A DNA stretch of 64,000 bases from an uncultured bacterium (GTDB taxonomy: Bacteria > Cyanobacteriota > Vampirovibrionia > Gastranaerophilales > Gastranaerophilaceae): positions 1 to 64,000 of the forward strand of contig CADAYE010000004.1 in assembly GCA_902792085.1 (NCBI GenBank), written 5' to 3'. This document shows positions 55,677 to 64,000 of the stretch, in pieces (within the stretch, counting starts at the first letter, position 1; the number at the start of each line of letters is the position of its first letter). A program made the position numbers and the translations under genes. The notes below the pieces were generated by a model. The model was not told the DNA's origin, did not search any database, and saw only the letters and a program-made list of their open reading frames with translations.

Positions 55677-56393
55677 ATGGAAAGAAATACAGTTGATATT
55701 TTGGGATATGGAGTCGATACTTTTTCATTTGATAATGCAGTGGATTATATCGTTAATAATCATGGACAAATTGTAACAATAAACCCCGAAATGATTGAGT
55801 GTGCTGACAAAGACAATAATTTCAGAACTATAATAAACAATGCGGAAATGGTTGTACCTGACGGAATCGGTATTCAGTTGGGATTAAAGATTTTAGGCAA
55901 AAATGTAAAAAGAATCCCCGGTATTGATTTAGGAAAAGCACTTTTAATTCGCGCAAATAATCTTAATAAATCAGTCGCTTTTGTAGGCGCAAAACCTAAA
56001 GTTATTGAAAATGCGGTAATAAATATTAAATCAGAATTACCTAATCTTAATATTGTATATCAACATGACGGTTATTTTTCAGATGCAAATGTTATTATCA
56101 ACGAATTACAGGAAAAACAACCTGATTTTGTTCTTGTCGCATTGGGTTCGCCTAAGCAGGAATTTTTTATAAGTGAACTGAAAGGGCTGTTACCAAATGC
56201 TGTTATGATAGGTCTTGGCGGAAGTTTTGATGTTTGGGCAGGAATGGTAAACAGAGCCCCGAAAATATATCAAAAACTTGGTCTTGAGTGGCTATATCGT
56301 ACAATATCAGAACCAAGAAGAATTAAAAGAATTTTTCCTTCGTTACCGTTTTTTGTGTTAAAAGTTGTAAAAGAAAGGATGATTGGGAGATAA
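55677..56393 (+). CDS. WecG/TagA/CpsF family glycosyltransferase
   Basis: A 239-residue GT26 enzyme that adds a sugar (N-acetylmannosamine or its uronic acid in known members) to a lipid-linked precursor of surface polymers. Motifs: NPEMIECADKDNNF, VVPDGIGIQLGLK, RIPGIDLGKALL, ALGSPKQEFFISEL, GLGGSFDVWAG and the C-terminal RAPKIYQKLGLEWLYRTISE. Cytoplasmic face of the membrane. The first gene of an apparent operon with the transketolase half (2-base gap) and more. ATG 55677 is the family start. Confidence 0.92.
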   Translation: MERNTVDILGYGVDTFSFDNAVDYIVNNHGQIVTINPEMIECADKDNNFRTIINNAEMVVPDGIGIQLGLKILGKNVKRIPGIDLGKALLIRANNLNKSVAFVGAKPKVIENAVINIKSELPNLNIVYQHDGYFSDANVIINELQEKQPDFVLVALGSPKQEFFISELKGLLPNAVMIGLGGSFDVWAGMVNRAPKIYQKLGLEWLYRTISEPRRIKRIFPSLPFFVLKVVKERMIGR

Positions 56394-56395
56394 TT

Positions 56396-57220
56396 ATGTT
56401 ATCCGAATTAGAAATAAATGAATTAAAGAATTATTGCAAAGAAAGCAGACGCAATATTATTGATATGGTATATTCCGCTCAATCAGGTCATATTGGTGGT
56501 TCGCTTTCATCATGTGAACTTTTGACTGTTTTGTTTCACAAGTGCATGAACAATGTTTTGGATTGGAAAGAATCACCTTCTTATGAAACAAGAGACAGAT
56601 TTGTTCTTTCAAAAGGACATATATCACCTTTATTATATTCCGTTATGGCGCAAATCGGATATATAGATAGAGAAGAATTAAAAACTTTTCGTAAATTAGG
56701 TACAAGACTTCAGGGGCATCCTACAACTGTTTTGCCTGGAATTGAAATTCCGACAGGTTCATTGGGGCAGGGTTTGTCATTTGCATGTGGAATTGCAATG
56801 TCTTTAAAACTTGATAATAATCCTGCAAATGTGTTTGTTTTGTTAGGTGATGGTGAAACTCAGGAAGGTAATGTATGGGAAGCATTTATGCAGGGCGCTC
56901 ACAGAAATCTGAATAATCTTGTGGCAATTATAGACCGAAACATGCTTCAAATTGATGGTAATACAGAAAATGTTATGGCGCTTGGAGATTTATCAGCGAA
57001 ATTAACATCTTTTGGTTGGAATGTTATAGAAATTGACGGTCATGATATTGAACAAATATATGAAACAATCGAAAATGCAAAAAAGTCAGACAAACCTTCT
57101 GTAATAATTGCTAACACAATTAAAGGCAAAGGTGTAAGTTTTATGGAAAATAACCCGGGCTGGCATGGTACTGCACCAAAAGAACCTGATTATCTCAAAG
57201 CAATGGAAGAACTTAAGTAA
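56396..57220 (+). CDS. Transketolase, N-terminal subunit
   Basis: A 274-residue TPP-binding half of a split transketolase. It has SKGHISPLLYSVMAQ, GHPTTVLPGIEIPTGSLGQG and the thiamine diphosphate site GDGETQEGNVWEAFMQGAHR with IIDRNMLQIDG. The C-terminal (pyrimidine/Tkt-C) subunit is needed for the pentose phosphate reaction and is normally next to it; here the following gene is a prepilin, so the partner must be elsewhere. GGGAGA precedes the ATG; 2 bases separate it from the glycosyltransferase gene. Confidence 0.93.
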   Translation: MLSELEINELKNYCKESRRNIIDMVYSAQSGHIGGSLSSCELLTVLFHKCMNNVLDWKESPSYETRDRFVLSKGHISPLLYSVMAQIGYIDREELKTFRKLGTRLQGHPTTVLPGIEIPTGSLGQGLSFACGIAMSLKLDNNPANVFVLLGDGETQEGNVWEAFMQGAHRNLNNLVAIIDRNMLQIDGNTENVMALGDLSAKLTSFGWNVIEIDGHDIEQIYETIENAKKSDKPSVIIANTIKGKGVSFMENNPGWHGTAPKEPDYLKAMEELK

Positions 57221-57244
57221 TTATATACTTTCTGGGGGTATTTA

Positions 57245-59380
57245 ATGAGGGATATAACTAAAAAACTTAAAAATGCTTTTACACTTATGGAAATAGGCAT
57301 AAGTCTATTAATTGTGAGTATTTTAGTAATGTTGTGTATTCCTATTGTTGTAAATCAGACTAAAAAGACTGATGAATTTGCATATTATATGGCATTTAAG
57401 ACTGTTGAAAAAATGGCGTCTCAAATTGTCGCGTTTGGAGATCCTGAAGGTGTTATTGACCCTGATGCAGGTGCATACAATCTTTATACTCCTTTAAAAA
57501 CAAAAAATTATGTTGCAAACTTACAAAATGATTTATCAAAGTTTTTTATTCCAAAAGCACATGCAGCAATACAAACATCTGAAATCGTATCATTTCCGAG
57601 TTATGAGTACGATTATGTAAGAGTTTGTCTTGGAAATCCGAATGTTGTAAAAGATTATGATGTTTATGCAGGTAATACATGGTCTGATACTGAAATACAA
57701 TCTGTTCAAAATGAAACGCTTTGTAAGAATTTATTTGGAACTAATGATTTTATAAAAAAAAGATTTATGTGTTCTAATATGTCTGTTGCAGATATAAAAG
57801 ATATGCTTTCAAAAACAACTATGAGTGCTAAAGATTATTGTAAGTGGCTTGCTCAAAATTGTACAGGCGCATATATGTGTAATTCAGACAAAAAAGATTG
57901 TTATAAAGAAGTACTTTTAACTCAAACTTCTAATATTGCTTCATATGGGGAATGTATAATAAGTGTAAATGATCCTGACTTGGATTACACTCAACCGATA
58001 CTGGAAGTTGGAAGTGATGAAACAGTTACAAACTTTATAACTTGCAATCAGTATGGGTTTACAAACATGGTTAATAATGCAACAAGTACTGCAATTTTCT
58101 GTCAGTGTGATCAAAACTATCCTGTTAGAGCAGTAAATAACAGCAATATTTGTTGTCCTACACCTGAAGAAGGCAAATTTCCTTATTATGCTTCTGTGGA
58201 TGTTCCTTGTCTGAATTGCAGTTATGGTGCTTTTAATGAAAAAACAAGAACATGTTGCCCTCAAAATTCAACATATAGCGCTTCATTAGGGAAATGCGTA
58301 TGCTCTGAGGGATATACACCAAATGATGATAATACAATTTGTAGTATTTCCGATTCAAGATGCCCTGCAGGTTCGCATCTTGTCGATAATACTTGTATAA
58401 CTAATTCTCCAATTGTTAGTGCAAAAAGATTCTGCGAATTAGTTTCGTATAACTGGAATGTTTCAACGCATAATTGTGATAAATTCAAAGATGATGACGG
58501 AGTGGCTTATTATGAGGATTTATATAAAGCTATAACGAAAAGTAACACACCATATCTTTCTTCAAAAGCTGTTGTCGGTGCTTTTAATGAAGTTGAGCCG
58601 AATATAATTTTTGCAAACGGATTGAGAATGTGGATATTATCGGACAAGTCTGCTTCAATTGCGGGTTTATCATACAATCCTGATGATTATGAGCCTAAAG
58701 TTAATATATGCAGATATAAAGCAGATGCTGACGAAACATCATGTTCAGCCGAAACTGACTTTTATTGTAAAAATGATGAAAAATGTTTTTCTGTTGACTC
58801 TGGTAACGGTTCACAAAAACTCAAAGATTCAAGGAATTGCTGCTCAACTGCCGATTTTTCTGATTTAGTCAACCTATATGAAGGTAAAGGTTATCTTAAA
58901 GACTCAAGAACATATGCAATTAATGGCTTTACAGTATTTATTGATATAAATGGCACAAAAGATAATGATGAAATGGGTAAAGGTGGTACACTATGGAAAG
59001 ATGTATTCCCGTTTTATGTAAGTTCAAATGGGCATGTTTATCCTGCATATCCTCTAAACGCTGCAAAAGCAAGTGCAGATAAGTCAGACAGCGCATCATT
59101 GTTTCAAGGGGGCAACAGTTCGGCTTTGAGTGCGGATGTATTCTACTATGATGTAATTGATGGTAAAAGAAAAAAAATAAATGTTTATCCGTCTATACCT
59201 TATGCCAGAGCATTATGTTTGTCAATGGAAATAAGTGCTTTTACTCCGTACTGCCAAAACCTTGGTTCGAAATTCAGAGACAGTCATACACCTATTGATA
59301 ATTTTATATATTCTGATGATAACCCGTGTTACAAGCACAGGTGTTTTGTAAAACTTAAAAATAAGGTTAAATTCTTATAG
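57245..59380 (+). CDS. Large Cys-rich prepilin-like protein with EGF-like segment
   Basis: A 711-residue protein with a class III signal: MRDITKKLKNA, cleavage before FTLMEIGISLLIVSILVMLC. It continues like a pseudopilin (long helix to ~60). Residues ~240-420 are densely Cys-rich in the pattern of EGF/TNFR-type modules (CPQNSTYSASLGKCVCSEGY, CPAGSHLVDNTC); CC pairs recur (ICCPTPEEG, TCCPQNS, NCCSTADF). The rest is a large domain without a recognised family, containing VFIDINGTKDNDE. It is probably a surface-exposed, disulfide-stabilised minor pilin or adhesin. GGGGG precedes the ATG. Confidence 0.85.
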   Translation: MRDITKKLKNAFTLMEIGISLLIVSILVMLCIPIVVNQTKKTDEFAYYMAFKTVEKMASQIVAFGDPEGVIDPDAGAYNLYTPLKTKNYVANLQNDLSKFFIPKAHAAIQTSEIVSFPSYEYDYVRVCLGNPNVVKDYDVYAGNTWSDTEIQSVQNETLCKNLFGTNDFIKKRFMCSNMSVADIKDMLSKTTMSAKDYCKWLAQNCTGAYMCNSDKKDCYKEVLLTQTSNIASYGECIISVNDPDLDYTQPILEVGSDETVTNFITCNQYGFTNMVNNATSTAIFCQCDQNYPVRAVNNSNICCPTPEEGKFPYYASVDVPCLNCSYGAFNEKTRTCCPQNSTYSASLGKCVCSEGYTPNDDNTICSISDSRCPAGSHLVDNTCITNSPIVSAKRFCELVSYNWNVSTHNCDKFKDDDGVAYYEDLYKAITKSNTPYLSSKAVVGAFNEVEPNIIFANGLRMWILSDKSASIAGLSYNPDDYEPKVNICRYKADADETSCSAETDFYCKNDEKCFSVDSGNGSQKLKDSRNCCSTADFSDLVNLYEGKGYLKDSRTYAINGFTVFIDINGTKDNDEMGKGGTLWKDVFPFYVSSNGHVYPAYPLNAAKASADKSDSASLFQGGNSSALSADVFYYDVIDGKRKKINVYPSIPYARALCLSMEISAFTPYCQNLGSKFRDSHTPIDNFIYSDDNPCYKHRCFVKLKNKVKFL

Positions 59381-59390
59381 TGAGGTTTGT

Positions 59391-59834
59391 GTGATTACAG
59401 ATAAACTTGAAAATATTGATATATATTGTAACATCCCAAATTCTGCAAAAGATTTTATAAAATGTCTTACCAAAAGTGCTAAATTAGGGCGTGTAAATTT
59501 ATCAAATGATATTTATGTAAATATTGAAACATACAAAACAAAAATGCCGGCAGATGCACAATTTGAAGCACATAATAAATATATAGATATTCAAATTATT
59601 TTAAAAGGGAATGAATTGATATCATATACTGACAAATCAATATTAACCGTTAAAACGCATTACAATGAAGAAAAAGACATTACCTTTTATTCTGAAGCCG
59701 TAAATGATTATCCATATATAAAATTAGACGGTTCAAATTTTGTTATGTTGTTTCCGCATGAGGCACATGCGCCGCAAATTTGTGACGAAAGCCCATCAGA
59801 AGTAAAAAAAGTCGTAATAAAAATTAAAGTTTAA
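59391..59834 (+). CDS. YhcH/YjgK/YiaL family protein
   Basis: A 147-residue cupin-like protein of the YhcH/YiaL family, linked to sugar metabolism (sialic acid or beta-galactoside-related in known cases; exact role uncertain). Motifs: FEAHNKYIDIQIILKGNELI and LFPHEAHAPQICDESPSEVK then KVVIKIKV. Metal-binding residues appear kept (the two His and Glu). The start is GTG at 59391 with TGAGGT just before it, 10 bases after the prepilin stop. The stop abuts that of convergent miaA. Confidence 0.88.
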   Translation: MITDKLENIDIYCNIPNSAKDFIKCLTKSAKLGRVNLSNDIYVNIETYKTKMPADAQFEAHNKYIDIQIILKGNELISYTDKSILTVKTHYNEEKDITFYSEAVNDYPYIKLDGSNFVMLFPHEAHAPQICDESPSEVKKVVIKIKV

Positions 59835-60701
59835 TTATTTTTTTAATTTTTCCGGATAAACATCCCATTTAATTTCCGGATTTTTTCTAAACCAGGTAAG
59901 TTGGCGTTTTGCATAATTTCTCGTATTTTTTTTCAAAAGTTCTATACTTTCATCAAGAGTAAGGGTGCCATCAAGATATGCGGTTATCTCTTTATATCCA
60001 ATCGTATTTATAATATTGTATGCTCTGCCATACTTATTCAGCAAACATTTTGTTTCATTAATAAGCCCCATTTCAAGCATTTTATCCACCCTGTTATTAA
60101 TTCGCTGATACAAGACTTCACGCTCAAAGTTTTTACCTATCCATTGAACTTCATATTCACTTTGAGATTTACCTCTTGTGAGCTCAAGATTTTTGCCGGT
60201 TAAATATATAATTTCCAATGCTCTTATAATTTTCTTTTTATCATGAGAATCAATGCTTTCAGCCCCTTTTAAATCTATTTCTTTTAGTTTGGCATAAAGT
60301 TCTTCTGTTGAACGTTTTTCTAAATTTATTCTTAACTCTTTATCAGGATTCATATCGGGTAAATCAAAGCCTTTTAGTAATATATCAATGTATAATCCGG
60401 TTCCTCCGAGAATTATTGGAACTTTGCCACGACTTGAAATATCCTTTATAATATCAGCGGCCTGTTTTTTAAATAATCCTGCAGAATAATCAAATGTAGG
60501 TTCAACTATATCAATCATATAGTGAGGAATGCCCTGCATTTCATCTTTTGTTGGTTTTGCAGCACCAATATCAAAACCTTTGTAAACAATTCTTGAATCT
60601 GCTGATATAATTTCACCATTTATTTCCTTTGCGAGTTCTACTCCATAAGCACTTTTACCACTTGCTGTAGGTCCAACAACAGCGATAACTTTAATTCTCA
60701 T
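59835..60701 (-). CDS. miaA: tRNA dimethylallyltransferase
   Basis: A 288-residue enzyme that adds a dimethylallyl group to A37 of tRNAs reading U-starting codons, using DMAPP (made through IspH). The P-loop is GPTASGKS (about residues 9-16), followed by ADSRIVYKGFDIGAAKPTKD, PHYMIDIVEP, GGTGLYIDILLKG and IGYKEITAYLDG, and a closing NTRNYAKRQLTWFRK. ATG 60701 (MRIKVIAVVG) is the best start; ATG 60719 is possible. The start lies 11 bases inside the upstream membrane protein gene, implying coupled translation. Confidence 0.95.
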   Translation of the reverse strand: MRIKVIAVVGPTASGKSAYGVELAKEINGEIISADSRIVYKGFDIGAAKPTKDEMQGIPHYMIDIVEPTFDYSAGLFKKQAADIIKDISSRGKVPIILGGTGLYIDILLKGFDLPDMNPDKELRINLEKRSTEELYAKLKEIDLKGAESIDSHDKKKIIRALEIIYLTGKNLELTRGKSQSEYEVQWIGKNFEREVLYQRINNRVDKMLEMGLINETKCLLNKYGRAYNIINTIGYKEITAYLDGTLTLDESIELLKKNTRNYAKRQLTWFRKNPEIKWDVYPEKLKK

Positions 60702-61428
60702 CGATGAATTTTTTTTCATAATAACCAAATACCAATAATACTGAATACAATATGAAATAATATGCGCTTAAGAGTAAAAAGAAGTATAAAAAAGGATATA
60801 TTTGACTATTCACTAATAATAAATCAATTAGTGACAAAATACTGCAAATTAAAATATAAGGAATAACCATTTTAGGGCAAATTATAAACGCTTTTTTTAC
60901 GGCATTTAAAAGAGAAATAAAAGGATTTTTATAGGAATAAACAATTTCCGGTATCCAAAATATGAAAAAGTATCCTATTACATACACGACAAAAATACTA
61001 ATAACTGAAATTAAATCATATTGGTCTTTAATCTTGCTTGTATAAGCATAAAATAATAAAATCATTTTAATAATATTGAATACAAAACAACTTGCAACAA
61101 CGACCAAAATTGGCAAAAAGAACTTTCCTATACCTTTTATAAGGCAAGAAAATAATTTTGTTAAAGCAGTGAGCCTGTCAGTATCAAACAGAAAGGTCTT
61201 TTTTGAAAATTGCAGTGTTTTCTTAACCATATAAAACCATCCGGCAAAACATCCGCTTATAAAGACCCATAGCGTTATATAGAAAAATAAATAACTTGAA
61301 ATTGATGACAAACTGTATTGGTTTGATTCAATATACCATTGGAGCACAATAAAAAATAAAACCATAGGCGTAGCAAGGATAATACAATCATTTGTCCGTT
61401 TAAAATTTTCAATTAGAAATTTAAACAT
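60691..61428 (-). CDS. Membrane protein of unknown function
   Basis: A 245-residue protein with about six membrane helices (near residues 17-33, 43-62, 95-125, 138-160, 185-205 and 215-238). No family is recognised. It is co-transcribed with gcvPB, a CoA-activase-like gene (18 bases upstream) and miaA. An AGGAG site precedes the ATG. Confidence 0.75.
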   Translation of the reverse strand: MFKFLIENFKRTNDCIILATPMVLFFIVLQWYIESNQYSLSSISSYLFFYITLWVFISGCFAGWFYMVKKTLQFSKKTFLFDTDRLTALTKLFSCLIKGIGKFFLPILVVVASCFVFNIIKMILLFYAYTSKIKDQYDLISVISIFVVYVIGYFFIFWIPEIVYSYKNPFISLLNAVKKAFIICPKMVIPYILICSILSLIDLLLVNSQIYPFLYFFLLLSAYYFILYSVLLVFGYYEKKFIDEN

Positions 61429-61446
61429 TATAATTTACTCCTAATT

Positions 61447-62595
61447 TTATAAAACAGTCTGATTTTGTTCAGCAGATACTGATTGAAGTTTTCTCTTTCT
61501 TCTGCGCATTAAATCAACAAAAGCCTCAATTCTTGTAACATATCCCGCTTTTCCTGTTTGTTCGTCCATAATAAGTGCTAAAATCGGAATATCACAATCC
61601 TCTCTCATTGCAGGAAAAATATTTTGAGACATAATTTCAGGCATACAAGTGAAGGGACTTAGATGAATAATACCATCAGCACCTCTTTCTTGTGCATAAA
61701 CAACATCTGATACACATTCCAAAGAATCTCCGCCTATATCTCTCATAAGATATGGTTTTGCAAGCCTAAAAGCCCTTTGCAAATGCGTTTCACCTTTTCT
61801 TAATATTTTTGGAATTATTGCATCTTTTAAAAAACTTGTCAAAGTCAAGCTTCTTCTGACTTGTACCCCCATTCTGCCTAATTCTCTTTCAATATTTTGG
61901 TTCGAAAACTCATCATTTACAATATAAATTTCTCCGGTTATATCAACATACAACACATCTTTTTTAGGATTAATTTCAACCTTCTTCATTTCTTCATTGA
62001 TAAGTTTTCTTGCTTTATTTAAACCTGCAATAGTATCATTTTCATCAATAATTTTAAGAGCATTTTTGTAATGTTTTTCTGCATCTCCAAAATGTATTTC
62101 TCTTGCTCTGCAGTATGATAGTTTAGTTTCAAGACTATCAAGCATAAATGTTTTAATCATAGCAATCAAAATTGCTCGAGTAAACAGAAACATATTATTA
62201 GTACCGCTGACAGTTTTTAAGTAGTTATACATTCCTTTTATGCCGTCATATAGTTGCATTTCAACATATTTTGCTTCATAACCCAAATCTTTAAGGGCAT
62301 TTGAAATACATTTACCATATTCGCCCAAACGACAACACCCCGGAGATGTAATCATTGAAACATAATCCGCACCGCCTTCAATCGCTTCAATAAAATTACC
62401 CAAAATAAGTTTATAAGGAATACAAATTGCTTCAGGAGAATGTTTTGTCCCTAAAGACAATGTTCTTTTACTTGTATAAGGTTCAACATACGGTTCACAG
62501 CCTATAATTCTTAACGCTGCTGACCACGCATAACTTACTGTTCCCATGTGAGGAAACGATACTTTTTTCTTAATTTTTGTATTGTTATCTGACAT
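61447..62595 (-). CDS. CoA-activase / 2-hydroxyacyl-CoA dehydratase-like protein
   Basis: A 382-residue protein of the group annotated as acyl-CoA dehydratase activase-related (HgdB-like half without the ASKHA domain). Landmarks are KVSFPHMGTVSYAW, KHSPEAICIPYKLILGNF, the Cys-rich SPGCCRLGEYGKC, YVDITGEIYIVND and HLSPFTCMPEIMSQN. The cysteines probably hold an iron-sulfur cluster. The known family drives radical dehydration of hydroxyacyl-CoA, but stand-alone members of this group have no settled reaction. AGGA lies within the end of gcvPB, 2 bases away. Confidence 0.82.
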   Translation of the reverse strand: MSDNNTKIKKKVSFPHMGTVSYAWSAALRIIGCEPYVEPYTSKRTLSLGTKHSPEAICIPYKLILGNFIEAIEGGADYVSMITSPGCCRLGEYGKCISNALKDLGYEAKYVEMQLYDGIKGMYNYLKTVSGTNNMFLFTRAILIAMIKTFMLDSLETKLSYCRAREIHFGDAEKHYKNALKIIDENDTIAGLNKARKLINEEMKKVEINPKKDVLYVDITGEIYIVNDEFSNQNIERELGRMGVQVRRSLTLTSFLKDAIIPKILRKGETHLQRAFRLAKPYLMRDIGGDSLECVSDVVYAQERGADGIIHLSPFTCMPEIMSQNIFPAMREDCDIPILALIMDEQTGKAGYVTRIEAFVDLMRRRKRKLQSVSAEQNQTVL

Positions 62596-62597
62596 AT

Positions 62598-64000
62598 TTA
62601 TCCTTTAAAATTCAAGTCCGGATGCCGTGCGGCTGTAACTTCATCAATTTTTTTGACCGGTGTTGTATGCGGAGCATCAAGAACTTTTTGCGGATTGATT
62701 TTACATTCATTTGCAATTTCAATCATTGTATTTACAAATTCATCAAGAACCTCTTTATTTTCAGATTCTGTAGGTTCAATCATAATAGCCTCATGAACAA
62801 TTAACGGGAAATAAACTGTCGGAGGGTGTGTATTACCGTCCATTAACGCTTTTGCAATATGCAGGGTCGAAACCCCGTTTTCTTCCTTTTGGTTTTCTCC
62901 TGTTATGACAAATTCATGCATACAAGGTTCATCATAAGGCAAATTATAGTATTTTTTTAATTTTTCTTTAAGATAGTTTGCATTTAGAACAGCATTTTCG
63001 GTGGCATTTTTCAGGTTTTTGCCCATCATGAGTATATAAGCATACGCTCTTACCAAAACTCCGAAATTTCCGCAATAATCTTTTACACTGCCAATTGAAT
63101 GTTTTATATTGTAATTTCTGAAATATTTATTACCGTCAAAATCAATGACAGGTTTTGGCAAATAATCTTTTAATTTATCAACTACTGCAACAACACCTGC
63201 TCCCGGTCCTCCACCGCCATGCGGAGTAGAAAATGTTTTGTGTAAATTAAGGTGAACTACATCAAATCCCATAAGTTTTGGGTTAGTATAACCCATGATT
63301 GCATTGAAATTAGCCCCGTCATAATAAAGTAAAGAACCGTTAGCATGCATTATATCTGAAATTTCTTTAACATTTTCCTCAAATATACCAAGAGTATTGG
63401 GGTTAGTCATCATAATTGCCGCAACATCTTCATCTAAAACAGATTTTAGTGAATCAATATCTACCTGACCTTTATCATTTGACTTGATTTCAACAATATC
63501 AAATCCTGCCATTTTGGCACTTGCAGGGTTTGTTCCATGTGCACTGTCAGGAATAATTACTTTTGTTCTGGTTTCACCGATTGTATCAAAGTATTTTTTT
63601 ACAATCATCATTCCCGTAAGTTCACCATGCGCACCAGCAGATGGCTGTAAAGTAAGCGCATCCATACCTGTAATTTCTTTTAAAGCATTCCCAAGGTTAT
63701 ACATAAGTTTTAACGAACCTTGGGCAAAATCATCATCAGTATCAGGATGAATATCAAAACCTTCAAGAGATGACAAAAATTCATTAACCTTCGGGTTATA
63801 CTTCATTGTACAGGAGCCTAAAGGATAAAAACCTTTCTCAATACAAAAATTCATATCTGACAATTTTTTATAATGACGCATTACATCAAGTTCAGAAAGT
63901 TGAGGAAGACTTACTCTTCCGCTTCTCAACAAATTATTGGGCAGAAAGTCAATTTTTTTTGTTTCGTTTACCAAATTTATACCATCTGCGTTATTACTTT
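62598..64000 (-). CDS. gcvPB: Glycine dehydrogenase (decarboxylating) subunit 2, partial
   Basis: The beta half of the split P-protein of the glycine cleavage system, a PLP enzyme. Motifs: PQLSELDVMRHYKKLSDMN, GFYPLGSCTMKYNP, PSAGAHGELTGMMIVKKYF and the PLP lysine in HLNLHKTFSTPHGGGG. The frame stays open to the window end; a TTG at 63974 is possible, but the family normally has about 50 residues before PELSELD, and here the open frame upstream still fits, so the start is probably beyond the window. The A half (gcvPA) is expected just upstream, outside the window. Confidence 0.93.
   Translation of the reverse strand, partial: SNNADGINLVNETKKIDFLPNNLLRSGRVSLPQLSELDVMRHYKKLSDMNFCIEKGFYPLGSCTMKYNPKVNEFLSSLEGFDIHPDTDDDFAQGSLKLMYNLGNALKEITGMDALTLQPSAGAHGELTGMMIVKKYFDTIGETRTKVIIPDSAHGTNPASAKMAGFDIVEIKSNDKGQVDIDSLKSVLDEDVAAIMMTNPNTLGIFEENVKEISDIMHANGSLLYYDGANFNAIMGYTNPKLMGFDVVHLNLHKTFSTPHGGGGPGAGVVAVVDKLKDYLPKPVIDFDGNKYFRNYNIKHSIGSVKDYCGNFGVLVRAYAYILMMGKNLKNATENAVLNANYLKEKLKKYYNLPYDEPCMHEFVITGENQKEENGVSTLHIAKALMDGNTHPPTVYFPLIVHEAIMIEPTESENKEVLDEFVNTMIEIANECKINPQKVLDAPHTTPVKKIDEVTAARHPDLNFKG

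Noticed and set aside
58261-58488. Minus-strand frames opposite the EGF-like prepilin
   Set aside because: Mirror translations of a real gene; no independent support.

Overview
The window is AT-rich DNA from a Gram-negative-type bacterium, with about 46 protein genes, two tRNA genes and many interspersed palindromic repeats. The mix suggests a gut-type, non-photosynthetic relative of cyanobacteria (Gastranaerophilales / Melainabacteria, class Vampirovibrionia). Points in favour are a group 2 cyanobacterial-style sigma factor, a long NusB, an SLH-domain envelope protein with a signal peptide, a four-repeat S1 next to ispH, many large prepilin-like proteins, and no photosynthesis genes. This assignment is inference from gene content; no rRNA is present to confirm it.

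Layout. 1-705 is gene-free and hairpin-rich. 706-3633 is a plus-strand operon (HEAT-repeat protein, QueC, DUF366, SPOR protein), followed by initiator tRNA-Met on the minus strand. 4208-4972 is a classical prepilin. 5041-6180 is a nest of mobile palindromic repeats with one intact GIY-YIG nuclease and three truncated copies of its 5' end. 6181-18952 is mainly minus strand: a FliK-like protein, riboflavin genes (ribE, ribBA) with a GNAT protein, PBP1A, rpsA, ispH and two lineage-specific proteins. 18962-21400 holds a radical SAM gene between two repeat clusters. 21401-28633 holds nusB, trxB, a large possible export substrate and valS.

28767-35941 is the most unusual part. Three genes join a type IV prepilin N-terminus to YadA-like head repeats and a C-terminal peptidase S74 (endosialidase-type) self-cleaving chaperone domain. 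metK sits between them and has a leader that can form a pseudoknot on its own ribosome binding site. From 36048 the order is an MFS pump, typA, dnaX, an LD-carboxypeptidase, an SLH envelope protein, a histidine phosphatase, leuD, a SEC-C protein, recN, a RelA/SpoT-like unknown, rlmD, a lipoprotein, an XRE regulator with an acyltransferase, tRNA-Val, a sigma factor, a WecG/TagA glycosyltransferase, a transketolase N-half without its partner, a 711-residue EGF-like prepilin, yhcH, miaA, a membrane protein, a CoA-activase-like protein and gcvPB, which is cut by the window end.

Common themes. Surface display through prepilin-type proteins recurs: five genes, with no pilus assembly machinery in the window. 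Several genes without a Shine-Dalgarno sequence have an extended -10 promoter placed so that transcription should start on the ATG (leaderless mRNA). Converging genes often share or abut their stop codons. Two families of palindromic repeats fill most of the longer intergenic gaps.
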